DNA of 25,496 nucleotides from Bacteroidia bacterium (GTDB lineage: Bacteria; Bacteroidota; Bacteroidia; Bacteroidales; Azobacteroidaceae). The DNA lies in NCBI GenBank assembly GCA_025999115.1, contig BNWW01000033.1:1-25496 (forward strand). The letters run 5' to 3'. Shown here piece by piece: positions 7,284-15,978 of the stretch (position 1 is the stretch's first letter; each line of letters begins with the position of its first letter). The translations under genes were made by a program, and so were the position numbers. The notes below the pieces were generated by a model. It was not told the origin of the DNA and searched no databases. It saw nothing but the letters and a program-made list of their open reading frames with translations.

Positions 7284-8798
7284 TTAATTTGTTTTTTCAG
7301 GCCGCATTTGCGGAAACAATAAGACTTCTTGAATAGACGTTTGTCCGGTTAACAACATCGCTAAACGATCCATACCGATGCCCATGCCCGATGTCGGCGG
7401 CATTCCGTATTCCAGAGCTCGCAAAAAATCCTGATCGATAAACATGGCTTCGTCGTCGCCTTTTTCCGACAAGCGGAGTTGTTCTTCGAAGCGTTCGCGT
7501 TGGTCGACCGGGTCGTTGAGTTCGGAATAGGCGTTGGCCAATTCTTTTCCGTTTACCATCAATTCAAAACGTTCGGTCAGTTCGGGATTGTTGCGATGAC
7601 GTTTGCAAAGCGGCGACATCTCAATCGGATAATCGGTTATAAATGTCGGTTGAATGTATTTGTGTTCGCTTGTTGCTCCGAAAATTTCGTCGATCAACTT
7701 GCCTTTACCCATCGTTTTATCTTGTTCTACGTGAAGTTGTTTGCATACTTCGCGCAATGGTTCTTCATCCATTCCGCTGATGTCGATGCCGGCGTTTTCT
7801 TTAATCGCATCAATCATGGTTACGCGGCGGAAAGGCGCTTTGAATGAAATGAGATTTTCGCCGACTTTCACTTCGGTGGTTCCCAAAACATCTAGGCAGA
7901 TGCGTTCCAACATCGTTTCGGTAAACGTCATCATCCAATTATAATCCTTGTAGGAAACATAAATTTCCATCACGGTAAATTCGGGATTGTGCGTTCTATC
8001 CATCCCTTCGTTGCGGAAATTGCGCGAAAATTCATAAACGCCTTCAAATCCACCGACGATTAATCGTTTTAGGTACAATTCATTAGCGATGCGAAGATAC
8101 ATCGGAATATCCAATGCGTTATGATGCGAGGTAAACGGACGGGCAGCCGCGCCACCCGGAATAGCTTGTAAAACAGGCGTATCCACTTCAATATAACCGC
8201 GTTCGTTGAAGAAATTGCGCATCGAATTGAAAATCTGCGTCCGTTTCAGGAAAATATCTCTAATTCCTTCATTTACAACCAAATCGACATAACGTTGGCG
8301 GTAACGTTGTTCGGGATCTTCAAAAGCATCGTAAGCCGCACCGTCTTTGTATTTCACGATGGGAAGCGGCCGGAGCGATTTCGCCAAAACGGTCAATCCG
8401 CTTACGTGAATTGAGATTTCGCCCATTTGCGTGCGGAAAACATAACCTTGGATACCCACAAAATCGCCGATGTCGAGCCATTTTTTAAAGACGATATTGT
8501 ATAAATCTTTATCGTCTGTGGGACAAATATCGTCGCGACTGATATATAATTGGATGCGGCCTTTCGAATCTTGCAGTTCGACGAAAGAGGCTTTACCCAT
8601 GATGCGGCGGCTCATGATACGGCCGGCAACCGACACTTCGCGACGCGGAGCGTCATCTTGGAAATTAGCTTTAATTTCTTGGGAATAAGCGTTTACGGGG
8701 TATTCTTCGGCTGGATAAGGATTTATTCCTTTATTGCGCAGTTCTTCTAAACTTTGACGCCGGAAGATTTCCTGTTCGCTTAAATCAAGTGTACTCAT
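7284..8798 (-). CDS. lysS: Lysyl-tRNA synthetase, class II
   Basis: 504 residues, standard bacterial length. An OB-fold anticodon-binding domain spans about 55-140 (VAGRIMSRRIMGKASFVELQD region, read in parts). Class II motif 2 is FRNEGMDRTHNPEFT (261-275), and motif 3 is GIGMDRLAM (about 473-481). It charges tRNA-Lys in the cytoplasm. The first gene of a lysS-gpsA operon, it has its own TACCTTTG box 30 bases upstream. Nothing in the sequence suggests loss of function. Confidence 0.96.
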   Translation of the reverse strand: MSTLDLSEQEIFRRQSLEELRNKGINPYPAEEYPVNAYSQEIKANFQDDAPRREVSVAGRIMSRRIMGKASFVELQDSKGRIQLYISRDDICPTDDKDLYNIVFKKWLDIGDFVGIQGYVFRTQMGEISIHVSGLTVLAKSLRPLPIVKYKDGAAYDAFEDPEQRYRQRYVDLVVNEGIRDIFLKRTQIFNSMRNFFNERGYIEVDTPVLQAIPGGAAARPFTSHHNALDIPMYLRIANELYLKRLIVGGFEGVYEFSRNFRNEGMDRTHNPEFTVMEIYVSYKDYNWMMTFTETMLERICLDVLGTTEVKVGENLISFKAPFRRVTMIDAIKENAGIDISGMDEEPLREVCKQLHVEQDKTMGKGKLIDEIFGATSEHKYIQPTFITDYPIEMSPLCKRHRNNPELTERFELMVNGKELANAYSELNDPVDQRERFEEQLRLSEKGDDEAMFIDQDFLRALEYGMPPTSGMGIGMDRLAMLLTGQTSIQEVLLFPQMRPEKTN

Positions 8799-8827
8799 AT
8801 TGTCATAATTTTTTGAGGAATTGAGGG

Positions 8828-8835
8828 CAAAGGTA
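8828..8835 (-). promoter_or_regulatory. Putative -7 box of lysS promoter
   Basis: TACCTTTG on the minus strand matches TAnnTTTG. A TTTG lies at 8861-8864, but 25 bases of spacing is longer than usual. Confidence 0.5.
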
Positions 8836-8840
8836 TAAAA

Positions 8841-8867
8841 GAATTATGAATTACGAATTACAAATTA
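8841..8867. repeat. AATTAYGAATTAC-type short tandem repeats
   Basis: About three degenerate copies of a 9-10 base unit (attatgaa, ttacgaa, ttacaaa) lie between the metallo-hydrolase end and lysS. In reverse orientation they resemble the CTCATAAtt tract at 5374-5408. Confidence 0.5.
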
Positions 8868-8875
8868 ACATATTT

Positions 8876-9646
8876 TTACGATAATATAATTTCCAAATTG
8901 TCGTAAGCGATAAATATCTCTTGGGATAGGGTTTTCTGTACTAATTCATGGCGCCCGAAATTGTGGCTTTCGTGAATCAAATATGTTTTTTTCGGTTGAA
9001 TTTTTTTGATGTTTTCCAACGCTTCTTGTAGTGTTTGGTGCGCAATATGCGGATAGGGGCGTAAAGCGTTCATGATCAATACATCCAAATTTTTCAGTTT
9101 TTTGTATTCCGGTTCGGGAATAACGGATAAATCGGTCAGATAAGCCATTCGGCCGATGCGGAAGCCCAGAATCGGCAATTTTCCGTGCAATAAACGGATG
9201 GGAATCACTTTGATGCCGGCCACATCAAACGACTCGTTTTCGACGGAGTGCATATTGAAAAGCGGTACGCCGGGATATTTATGTTCGCGGAACGAGTAGG
9301 GCATTCGCGTTTTAATGGCTTCTATTACATCGTTTTGGGCGTAAATATCCACCGGAACTTCGCGGGTAAACGAGCGTAAATCGTCCAAACCGCCTACGTG
9401 ATCGTAGTGTTCGTGGGTAAGTAATACGCCGTCTAATGTTTTAAATGGATGACTTTTAAAGGTTTGCAGCATTTGTTCACGAAAATCGGGACTGCAATCG
9501 ATGAGGATGTGTTTGTCGTTGATTTTCAGCAAAACCGATGTGCGCAGGCGTTTGTCTTTGGGGTCTGGGGATGTGCAGGTTTCGCATTGGCATCCGATTT
9601 CGGGGATGCCGGTGGAGGTGCCGGTGCCTAAAAAACGGATTTTCAT
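8876..9646 (-). CDS. Metallo-beta-lactamase-fold hydrolase, PhnP-like
   Basis: 256 residues. It starts with the typical KIRFLGTGTSTGIP, followed by C19, C21 and C24, a Cys set seen in PhnP-like members where it binds an extra structural zinc. The metal motif is THEHYDHVGG (H78, H80, D82, H83), with H153 in LLHGK, D171 in YLTD and H224/H227 in IHESH as further ligands. Family members cleave phosphodiesters such as cyclic ribose phosphates, but the substrate here is unknown. The start codon overlaps the murB stop by 4 bases (ATGA), making it the last gene of the prfB-murB operon. There is no signal peptide, so it is cytoplasmic. Confidence 0.85.
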   Translation of the reverse strand: MKIRFLGTGTSTGIPEIGCQCETCTSPDPKDKRLRTSVLLKINDKHILIDCSPDFREQMLQTFKSHPFKTLDGVLLTHEHYDHVGGLDDLRSFTREVPVDIYAQNDVIEAIKTRMPYSFREHKYPGVPLFNMHSVENESFDVAGIKVIPIRLLHGKLPILGFRIGRMAYLTDLSVIPEPEYKKLKNLDVLIMNALRPYPHIAHQTLQEALENIKKIQPKKTYLIHESHNFGRHELVQKTLSQEIFIAYDNLEIILS

Positions 9647-10653
9647 ATATAATTGACTTCGGATTTCAATTCTACACCAAATTTTTCTTTTACCGCCGCT
9701 TGCACTTCTTCCGCCAACCGGACAATGTCGTTTCCGGTAGCATGATTGCGATTCACAAGGACTAAAGGCTGTTTTTCGTGAATAGCCGCGCCGCCAACGG
9801 TTTTACCTTTCAATCCGCAACGGTCGATGAGCCATGCGGCAGGAATTTTGACAACTTCTTCATCGACAGGATAATGCGGCAAATCGGGATATTGTTTTTT
9901 CAAACCTTCGTAATGTGCGATGCAAATGTAAGGATTCATGAAGAAACTACCGGCATTACCTTCGATTTTAGGATCGGGTAATTTGGATTGGCGGATGGCG
10001 ATAATCGTTTCACGTACTGTTTTTAAAGTGATTTCTCTACCTTCCAATTCTTGCTGCAAGTTACCGTAATTCAAATGAAATTCCGGTTTTTTCGATAGTT
10101 GATAAACCACGTGTGTGATATACCGGAAGCCGCGGTTTTCTTCTTTTTTGAAAAAACTGTGGCGATAGGCATATTCACATTCGAAGTTGGTAAAAATCCG
10201 TTTTTCACCGTTGCGAATATCGTAAGCATGGACTTCCGTAATACAATCGGCTGCTTCTACGCTGTATGCACCGATATTTTGGACGGCGCTTGCTCCCACT
10301 TCACCCGGAATTAACGAGAGATTTTCGATTCCGCCCCAACCGTTTGTTACGCAATAAGATACAAAATTATCCCAATCTTCGGCGGCTCCGGCTTTGAGCC
10401 AAATGTGGTTTTCGTCTTCTTTTATGATTTCGATTCCTCGAATGCCGGAATGGATGATAATTCCGTTGAAGTCGCTTAAAAACAGTAAGTTACTTCCCTG
10501 TCCGATATGCCAGAATGTTTGGGAAAAGAAAAATTCGTCGTGCAACAATTTTTTCAAATCGTCTTCCGATTCATATTCTACAAACCAGCGGGTTTTGATG
10601 TCCAGACCAAAGGTATTGTGATTTTTCAGTGAATAATTTTCGTGGATTTTCAT
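9643..10653 (-). CDS. murB: UDP-N-acetylmuramate dehydrogenase
   Basis: 336 residues, type I (E. coli-like, long form with the Y-loop). It reduces UDP-GlcNAc-enolpyruvate to UDP-MurNAc in peptidoglycan synthesis, using FAD and NADPH. It begins with NYSLKNHNTFGLD and has the FAD-binding GQGSN (51-55), SLIPGEVGASAVQNIGAY (113-130), YAYRHS with R164, the catalytic S236 in EGNAGSFFMNP, and a C-terminal Glu (E332) that aligns with E. coli E325. Both ends overlap neighbours by 4 bases (ATGA type): the RelE-like gene upstream and the metallo-hydrolase downstream. Translation is therefore tied to a possible toxin-antitoxin pair. Confidence 0.95.
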   Translation of the reverse strand: MKIHENYSLKNHNTFGLDIKTRWFVEYESEDDLKKLLHDEFFFSQTFWHIGQGSNLLFLSDFNGIIIHSGIRGIEIIKEDENHIWLKAGAAEDWDNFVSYCVTNGWGGIENLSLIPGEVGASAVQNIGAYSVEAADCITEVHAYDIRNGEKRIFTNFECEYAYRHSFFKKEENRGFRYITHVVYQLSKKPEFHLNYGNLQQELEGREITLKTVRETIIAIRQSKLPDPKIEGNAGSFFMNPYICIAHYEGLKKQYPDLPHYPVDEEVVKIPAAWLIDRCGLKGKTVGGAAIHEKQPLVLVNRNHATGNDIVRLAEEVQAAVKEKFGVELKSEVNYI

Positions 10654-10964
10654 ATTTCTGTTTGATAATTGTTTAAGATTTTATTGACTAATGCAACTCG
10701 TTGATAATTCATCCATTCATAAATTACATACCATTGCGTTTGTACATTTCTTTTGTAAGTATGCGCTTTATTACCATATTTTTGATGCAACAAATAAGTA
10801 GTGTTTGCGTGATAGAATTTTAGGCAAATAGTATCGGCATCAGCGTGAAGTTCATCAACATATTGTAATGCGTGTTCTACTGCAAGTGGATGTTTTTTCC
10901 ATGTTACCAAACCATACAAAATATCTTCCAAATCTTGTATTGCAACATCACTATATATAACCAT
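10650..10964 (-). CDS. RelE/ParE-like protein, putative toxin
   Basis: 104 residues. The pattern fits the RelE/ParE fold: an N-terminal YSDVAIQDLEDIL helix start, a helix-rich middle (AVEHALQYVDEL), and strands with HTYKRNVQTQWYVIYEW and VALVNKILNNY. Many Bacteroidales proteins of about 100 residues with this 'Y.RN..T.WYVIY' signature are annotated as RelE/ParE-family toxins; I rely on memory for that. RelE toxins cut mRNA in the ribosome and ParE poisons gyrase; which applies, if either, is not visible. A 54-residue ORF overlaps its start by 14 bases, in the usual antitoxin-first order. It overlaps murB by 4 bases. Confidence 0.6.
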   Translation of the reverse strand: MVIYSDVAIQDLEDILYGLVTWKKHPLAVEHALQYVDELHADADTICLKFYHANTTYLLHQKYGNKAHTYKRNVQTQWYVIYEWMNYQRVALVNKILNNYQTEI

Positions 10965-11115
10965 TGTCCTTTAATCTTTTAAGTAATCCTTCTTTCACTC
11001 GTTGCGCAAACTCATTGCCGGTAACATACCCCAGCGGAATCTCAAAATGAGAATCACTCAAAAAATCCACTTTTTCTTCCCGCATTTTATACGGCTTCAA
11101 ATCCTGCTGTTCCAT
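10951..11115 (-). CDS. 54-residue small protein, putative antitoxin
   Basis: ATG at 11113-11115, TAG at 10951-10953. The protein begins MEQQDLKPYKMREEK, has FEIPLGYVTGNEFAQRV in the middle, and ends KRLKDNGYI. It is strongly charged and probably helical at its C-terminus. The reading frame is supported by close packing: it starts 13 bases after the prfB stop and overlaps the RelE-like start by 14 bases. The 'P.GY.T..EF' segment resembles small partners of RelE-like proteins in Bacteroidales, from memory. It has no clear DNA-binding domain at this length, so autoregulation is uncertain. Confidence 0.6.
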   Translation of the reverse strand: MEQQDLKPYKMREEKVDFLSDSHFEIPLGYVTGNEFAQRVKEGLLKRLKDNGYI

Positions 11116-11128
11116 AGCAATTTATTTT

Positions 11129-12245
11129 TTAATTTTCCTCTCCGCCAAACTCCATTAAATAAGCCTTGATAAAATCATCAATATCGCCATCCATAACCGC
11201 GCCGACATTCGATGTTTGGTGATCGGTACGATGGTCTTTTACCCGCCGGTCGTCGAAAACATACGAACGGATTTGCGAACCCCATTCGATTTTCTTCTTT
11301 CCGGCTTCGATTTTGGCCGATGCACGGCGGCGGCGATCCAATTCCAATTCATACAATTGCGATTTCAACAAACGAATGGCGTTGTCTTTGTTGCCGAACT
11401 GCGACCGCGATTCGGTATTTTCAATCACAATTTCTTTCATTTCGCCCGTTTCAGGGTCTTTGTAATTGTAATGCAAACGCACACCCGTTTCGACTTTGTT
11501 CACATTCTGACCGCCGGCGCCGCTCGAACGAAACGTATCCCACGAAATATCGCCCGGATTGACTTCGATCTCAATCGTATCGTCCACCAATGGCACTACG
11601 GAAACCGATGAAAACGAAGTCATCCGTTTGCCCTGCGCATTGTAGGGCGACACACGCACCAAACGATGCACGCCGTTTTCGCTTTTCAAATAGCCGTAAG
11701 CATAATCGCCTTCCACTTGCAACGTTACGGTTTTTATTCCCGCATCGTCGCCGTCGAGCCAGTTGGTTACGGTGATTTTATAACCTTTGCTTTCGCACCA
11801 GCGACTGTACATCCGGTAAAGCATTTCCGCCCAGTCTTGCGCTTCGGTTCCGCCCGCTCCGGCATTGATTTTCAATACTGCGCCCAAATGATCTTCTTCC
11901 GAACGAAGCATATTTTTCATCTCCAATTTTTCGAGCAAATCAATGGCGACGGCATAAGCGGCATCCACTTCTTCTTCGGAGGTAATGCCTTCCTTGTTGA
12001 AATCGAACGCCAATTGCAATTCATCGGCGGCGGATTTTACCTCGTTGTAAGCCAAAATCCACGATTTGATACCGCGCACTTTGCGCATTTGTTCTTCCGC
12101 ACGTTTGGGGTCTTCCCAGAAATCGGGAGCTTGGGTGCGAAGTTCTTCTTCTTCTAATTGAATGGTTTTTGCATCGACGTCAAAGGTACCCCCTCAACGC
12201 TTGCTCGCGTTCCAATACATTCTGTAATTGGTCTGTTGTTATCAT
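11129..12245 (-). CDS. prfB: Peptide chain release factor 2, with programmed +1 frameshift
   Basis: RF2 recognises UGA and UAA stops and triggers peptide release. The gene is in two frames. The first starts at ATG 12243-12245 and reads MITTDQLQNVLE to RGYL, then meets TGA at 12180-12182. A +1 shift continues as DVDAKTIQLEEE through to the stop at 11129, giving about 371 residues. The conserved GGQ motif is in SSGAGGQNVNKVE, and the stop-codon reading region has SPY in VRVSPYNAQGKR in place of the E. coli SPF. The shift site has a Shine-Dalgarno-like AGGGGG at the right distance. It starts a long operon with the TA-like pair, murB and the metallo-hydrolase. A TACCTTTG-like box (TACTTTTG) lies 18 bases before the ATG. 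Confidence 0.95.
12179..12194 (-). promoter_or_regulatory. Programmed +1 frameshift site of prfB
   Basis: On the minus strand, AGGGGG (12189-12194), then TAC, CTT and TGAC. This is the classic RF2 site: ribosomes pause at the in-frame TGA when RF2 is low and slip from CTT-T into the +1 frame to read GAC. The pattern gives autoregulation by RF2 level. The stimulatory AGGGGG stands out in a genome whose genes mostly lack such sequences. Confidence 0.95.
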
Positions 12246-12262
12246 GTTTTTAAAATTTTCGA

Positions 12263-12270
12263 CAAAAGTA
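12263..12270 (-). promoter_or_regulatory. Putative -7 box of prfB promoter
   Basis: TACTTTTG on the minus strand fits TAnnTTTG and lies in the 42-base gap between mutB and prfB. No good -33 element is seen, so prfB may also be reached by read-through from mutB. Confidence 0.45.
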
Positions 12271-12287
12271 CATAAAAATATCAGAAC

Positions 12288-14420
12288 TCACTCCGCCAAC
12301 AACAATTCCAAAATCGTAATCGCGGCTGTCGATACCGGCGTTCCCGGCCCGAAAATCGCAGCAACTCCTGCTTTATACAGGTAATCGTAATCTTGTGCGG
12401 GAATCACTCCGCCGGCAATGACCAAAATATCTTCGCGACCCGATTTCTTTAATTCGGCAATGACTTGCGGAACCAAAGTCTTGTGTCCGGCCGCCAACGA
12501 AGAAACGCCCAATACGTGAACGTCATTTTCAACAGCTTGACGAGCGGCTTCTTCCGGCGTTTGGAACAAAGGTCCCATATCGACATCGAATCCGCAGTCG
12601 GCATAACCGGTAGCTACTACTTTGGCGCCGCGGTCGTGTCCGTCCTGCCCCATTTTGGCAATCATAATACGCGGCTGACGGCCTTCTTTCTTGGCGAATT
12701 GTTCAGCCAATTCCTGTGCTTTTTGGAAACTGCTATCTCCTTTTGTTTCTGATGAATACACGCCTGATATGGTTCTAATTATTGCTTTATAACGTCCTGC
12801 AACGGCTTCACAAGCATCGGAAATTTCACCCAAGGTAGCACGCAAATGAGCGGCTTCCACGGCTAATTCCAATAAATTGCCTTGTCCTGTTTTTGCAGCT
12901 TCAGTGATCGCTTCCAAGGCTTTCGCTACAGCTGCGTTGTCGCGTTTTGCTTTCAAATCGTTCAAACGTTCGATTTGTTGTTTGCGAACTGCTGTGTTAT
13001 CGACTTCCAAAATGTCGATGGGATCTTCTTTTTCCAGACGATATTTGTTGATACCGATAATGGTCTGATTGCCCGAGTCGATACGCGCTTGAGTTCGTGC
13101 TGCCGCTTCTTCGATACGCATTTTCGGAACACCGGTTTCGATGGCTTTGGCCATTCCACCCAATTCTTGTACTTCCTGAATCAAAGTCCATGCTTTTTCC
13201 GCAAGTTCTTCCGTCAGTTTTTCTACATAATAAGAACCGGCCCATGGGTCGATTTCTTTGCAGACTTGCGTTTCTTCCTGAATATAAATCTGGGTGTTAC
13301 GGGCAATACGAGCCGAGAAATCGGTCGGAAGCGCGATGGCTTCGTCCAAAGCGTTGGTGTGCAACGATTGGGTGTGTCCCAACGCAGCCGACATCGCTTC
13401 CACGCAGGTACGGCCTACGTTGTTGAACGGATCTTGTTCGGTCAGCGACCAGCCCGATGTCTGACAGTGCGTACGCAAAGCCAAGGATTTCGGATTTTTT
13501 GCGCCGAAACTTTTTACAATTTTCGCCCATAACAAACGTCCTGCACGCATCTTGGCAATTTCCATAAAATGGTTCATGCCGATGCCCCAGAAGAATGATA
13601 AACGGGGTGCAAACGCATCCACATCAATGCCTGCATCAATGCCTGCTTTCAAATATTCCATACCATCGGCCAAAGTGTAAGCCAATTCGATGTCGGCTGT
13701 TGCACCTGCCTCTTGAATATGATAACCCGAAATCGAAATTGAATTGAATTTCGGCATTTTTTGCGAAGTATATTCAAAAATATCGGCGATGATTTTCATG
13801 GAAAATGCAGGCGGATAAATATAGGTATTGCGCACCATAAACTCCTTCAAAATATCGTTTTGAATGGTTCCCGTCAATTCTTCCAATTTCGCGCCTTGTT
13901 CCAATCCTGCATTGATATAAAATGCTAAAATAGGCAAAACGGCGCCGTTCATGGTCATCGAAACCGACATATCTTTCAAGGGAATGCCATCGAACAACAC
14001 TTTCATGTCTTCGAGCGAGCAAATCGAAACGCCGGCTTTGCCCACGTCGCCCACTACGCGTGGATGGTCGGCGTCGTAGCCGCGGTGAGTGGCCAAGTCG
14101 AATGCAACCGAAAGACCTTTCTGTCCGGATGCTAAATTCCTGCGATAGAACGCATTGGATTCTTCAGCAGTAGAAAATCCGGCATATTGGCGGATGGTCC
14201 ATGGGCGCATAGCATACATTCCCGAATAAGGGCCACGAAGGAAAGGCGGGATACCGGAAGCGTAATTCAGGTGTTCCATGCCTTCCAAATCTTCTTTTGT
14301 GTAAACGGGCTTCACTTCGATGTGTTCGGGAGTGAGCCATTTTTCCTGCTCTTGGAGGCAGGAGCAACTTTGGGCTGCGGGGATCGACCGGAGGTCGATT
14401 GATTTAAAATTTGGATTCAT
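12288..14420 (-). CDS. mutB: Methylmalonyl-CoA mutase, large (catalytic) subunit
   Basis: 710 residues. With adenosylcobalamin it interconverts succinyl-CoA and methylmalonyl-CoA, the key step in propionate formation by many Bacteroidales. The barrel domain has [19 protein letters not shown] (read in parts), [42 protein letters not shown] and NNVGRT. The C-terminal B12 domain has GQDGHDRG with the cobalt-binding H595, [12 protein letters not shown] and IAGGVIP. All expected catalytic regions are present. Upstream is a CPBP protease gene with a 41-base gap; the partner subunit mutA is further upstream, which is unusual. The heterodimer should form in the cytoplasm. Confidence 0.96.
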   Translation of the reverse strand: MNPNFKSIDLRSIPAAQSCSCLQEQEKWLTPEHIEVKPVYTKEDLEGMEHLNYASGIPPFLRGPYSGMYAMRPWTIRQYAGFSTAEESNAFYRRNLASGQKGLSVAFDLATHRGYDADHPRVVGDVGKAGVSICSLEDMKVLFDGIPLKDMSVSMTMNGAVLPILAFYINAGLEQGAKLEELTGTIQNDILKEFMVRNTYIYPPAFSMKIIADIFEYTSQKMPKFNSISISGYHIQEAGATADIELAYTLADGMEYLKAGIDAGIDVDAFAPRLSFFWGIGMNHFMEIAKMRAGRLLWAKIVKSFGAKNPKSLALRTHCQTSGWSLTEQDPFNNVGRTCVEAMSAALGHTQSLHTNALDEAIALPTDFSARIARNTQIYIQEETQVCKEIDPWAGSYYVEKLTEELAEKAWTLIQEVQELGGMAKAIETGVPKMRIEEAAARTQARIDSGNQTIIGINKYRLEKEDPIDILEVDNTAVRKQQIERLNDLKAKRDNAAVAKALEAITEAAKTGQGNLLELAVEAAHLRATLGEISDACEAVAGRYKAIIRTISGVYSSETKGDSSFQKAQELAEQFAKKEGRQPRIMIAKMGQDGHDRGAKVVATGYADCGFDVDMGPLFQTPEEAARQAVENDVHVLGVSSLAAGHKTLVPQVIAELKKSGREDILVIAGGVIPAQDYDYLYKAGVAAIFGPGTPVSTAAITILELLLAE

Positions 14421-14461
14421 ATTATTTTATTATATTAATTTTGTTTTTCAATTTTCATTTT

Positions 14462-15076
14462 CTAACCTATCGGAAACACCACAAACACCGCCACATCCCA
14501 CAAGGCATGAGATACTACCAACGTCAGCATATTTTTATTCCACTTGTAAAGCAAGCCCCAGAAACCTCCGCAAACCAAAGCCGCCATAATCAGCATGAAA
14601 TTGAATGACCAGATGTGTACCAGTGCATAAATCGCCGTTGCAACAAAAAACGCTGTCCATTCGCCGTAGCGCTCGCCCAATTTCCGTTGTACAAAACCAC
14701 GCCAAAAAAGCTCTTCGGCAGGGCCTACCAAAAACAACAATAACGCAATCAAAACAATGGGATTTTCCCCGTCTTTCAAACTGTAAATGGATGATACTTG
14801 CGGTTTTGCGAAATCAAACCATAAAGAAGAAAAATAATCGCCCAGATAGAATACACCCCACAAAACGGCAGCGGAAGCTATTCCGATGGCCATATCTTTC
14901 CAATTGAAACGGAATTGTTTCCGGAAATTTTTGCCGAAAATAACGCTCGTGCCAATCAAGACAAGAGCGGCAACCGTCATACCCAACCAGAAGTTAAGAT
15001 GCGGCGCCGTCCAAGGCGAAAACATCACAAACCACAATAAGGCGGCAATGACTATAGCTATTGCGGTATGTTTCAT
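14462..15076 (-). CDS. CPBP-family intramembrane metalloprotease
   Basis: 204 residues with about six hydrophobic segments, so an inner membrane protein. It has the family signature: AEELFWRG with E121, E122 and R126 (EExxxR), H154 in LVHIWSFN, and SHALWD with H190 and D194. This is the CAAX protease / bacteriocin-processing (PF02517, Rce1-like) group. Members cleave membrane peptides or serve in immunity to bacteriocins; no substrate is evident here. Its ATG overlaps the stop of the prenyltransferase gene by 4 bases, so the two are co-translated. The pairing of a prenyl transferase and a CAAX-type protease is suggestive, but bacterial members are not known to process prenylated proteins. Confidence 0.87.
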   Translation of the reverse strand: MKHTAIAIVIAALLWFVMFSPWTAPHLNFWLGMTVAALVLIGTSVIFGKNFRKQFRFNWKDMAIGIASAAVLWGVFYLGDYFSSLWFDFAKPQVSSIYSLKDGENPIVLIALLLFLVGPAEELFWRGFVQRKLGERYGEWTAFFVATAIYALVHIWSFNFMLIMAALVCGGFWGLLYKWNKNMLTLVVSHALWDVAVFVVFPIG

Positions 15077-15972
15077 TTTAGAACGAGTGCGATTATCAAT
15101 CCTGCCAGCATAGACAAACTAAATGCGAGTTGTAATTGTGCTGTACCTTTGTCCAAATCGTTGATAGGCGAAGTATCCGTTGCACTCGTTTGCTGCATCG
15201 TTTTACAGTTGCGGAGAGCGATCGGAATCGTTAGCCAAGTAATCAAAGTCCATACCGGTAAAATATGCAACAAAACCAATACAAGAACAGACGAATAGGT
15301 AAAAACCGTCAGAAGGTAATAATAAAACTTCGACATTTTCAGACCCAATAGCTTGGCAAAAGTAGTCGATCCGGCTGATTTGTCGCGTTGCATATCGCGC
15401 GTATTATTTGCATGCAAAACATTCACGGTAATAAAAATTTCCGGAAACGGAACCCAAAAGAAAGTCCAATCGTAATGGCACAGCATCACAAATGCCACTC
15501 CCATGGCTATAGCAGGCCCAAAAATGATAAAAATCAGCAAATCGCCCAATGCGCGAACTTTCAGCAAGAAATAGAACAGGCAAGCCATCACACCGGTCGC
15601 GCCTATCCAAAGCAATCCGGTTCCGCTAAAATGAAGCAATACCAATCCAAGTACTATTCCCACTATCAAGAAAGCCCAACCGAAAATCAGGATTTGTTTT
15701 GGTTGGAATAATCCGGAAGTGAGTGAGGTAGATCCGGGATCGCCGGGTTTATCAATGCCAAGACGGTGGTCGTGATAATCGCTGATGAGATTAGCGGCCG
15801 TATGAAATATTATAGCGCCTAAAACCGCCAACGCTCCCAGCCACCAACGGGAAGTAGTTTCGGGGTGTATCCAAATAATGTCAAGTAAAGCTATCACCGC
15901 CGGACTCAACGAAACCGGAAATGACCAAGGGCGAGTGGCAACTACCCAATCCTTAAAAGTTAATTTGCTCAT
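15073..15972 (-). CDS. UbiA-family prenyltransferase, MenA-like
   Basis: 299 residues with about eight to nine membrane segments. It starts with the MenA-like WVVATRPWSFPVSLSP. The first Asp-rich motif is NLISDYHDHRLGID (N61, D65, D68, D74), and the second is NNTRDMQRDKSAG (N189, D193, D197), both needed for Mg-diphosphate binding. MenA attaches a polyprenyl chain to 1,4-dihydroxy-2-naphthoate in menaquinone synthesis, and fumarate-respiring Bacteroidales need menaquinone. The match in the N-terminal segments supports MenA, but other UbiA members cannot be excluded. The start lies 6 bases after the mutA stop, so it belongs to the mutase operon. No other men genes are in view. Confidence 0.78.
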   Translation of the reverse strand: MSKLTFKDWVVATRPWSFPVSLSPAVIALLDIIWIHPETTSRWWLGALAVLGAIIFHTAANLISDYHDHRLGIDKPGDPGSTSLTSGLFQPKQILIFGWAFLIVGIVLGLVLLHFSGTGLLWIGATGVMACLFYFLLKVRALGDLLIFIIFGPAIAMGVAFVMLCHYDWTFFWVPFPEIFITVNVLHANNTRDMQRDKSAGSTTFAKLLGLKMSKFYYYLLTVFTYSSVLVLVLLHILPVWTLITWLTIPIALRNCKTMQQTSATDTSPINDLDKGTAQLQLAFSLSMLAGLIIALVLK

Positions 15973-15978
15973 AGCGAA

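Noticed and set aside
11666..12157. 163-codon plus-strand open frame opposite prfB
   Set aside because: It is an antisense shadow of release factor 2; its translation is Phe/His-rich and unrecognisable.
12180..12182. In-frame TGA in prfB as a sign of a broken gene
   Set aside because: The surrounding AGGGGG and CTTTGAC are the normal programmed frameshift site of RF2, and both sides of the protein are intact.
12882..13532. 216-codon plus-strand open frame inside mutB
   Set aside because: It is antisense to a strongly conserved catalytic region of mutB, has a Phe/Arg-rich unnatural composition and no family resemblance.
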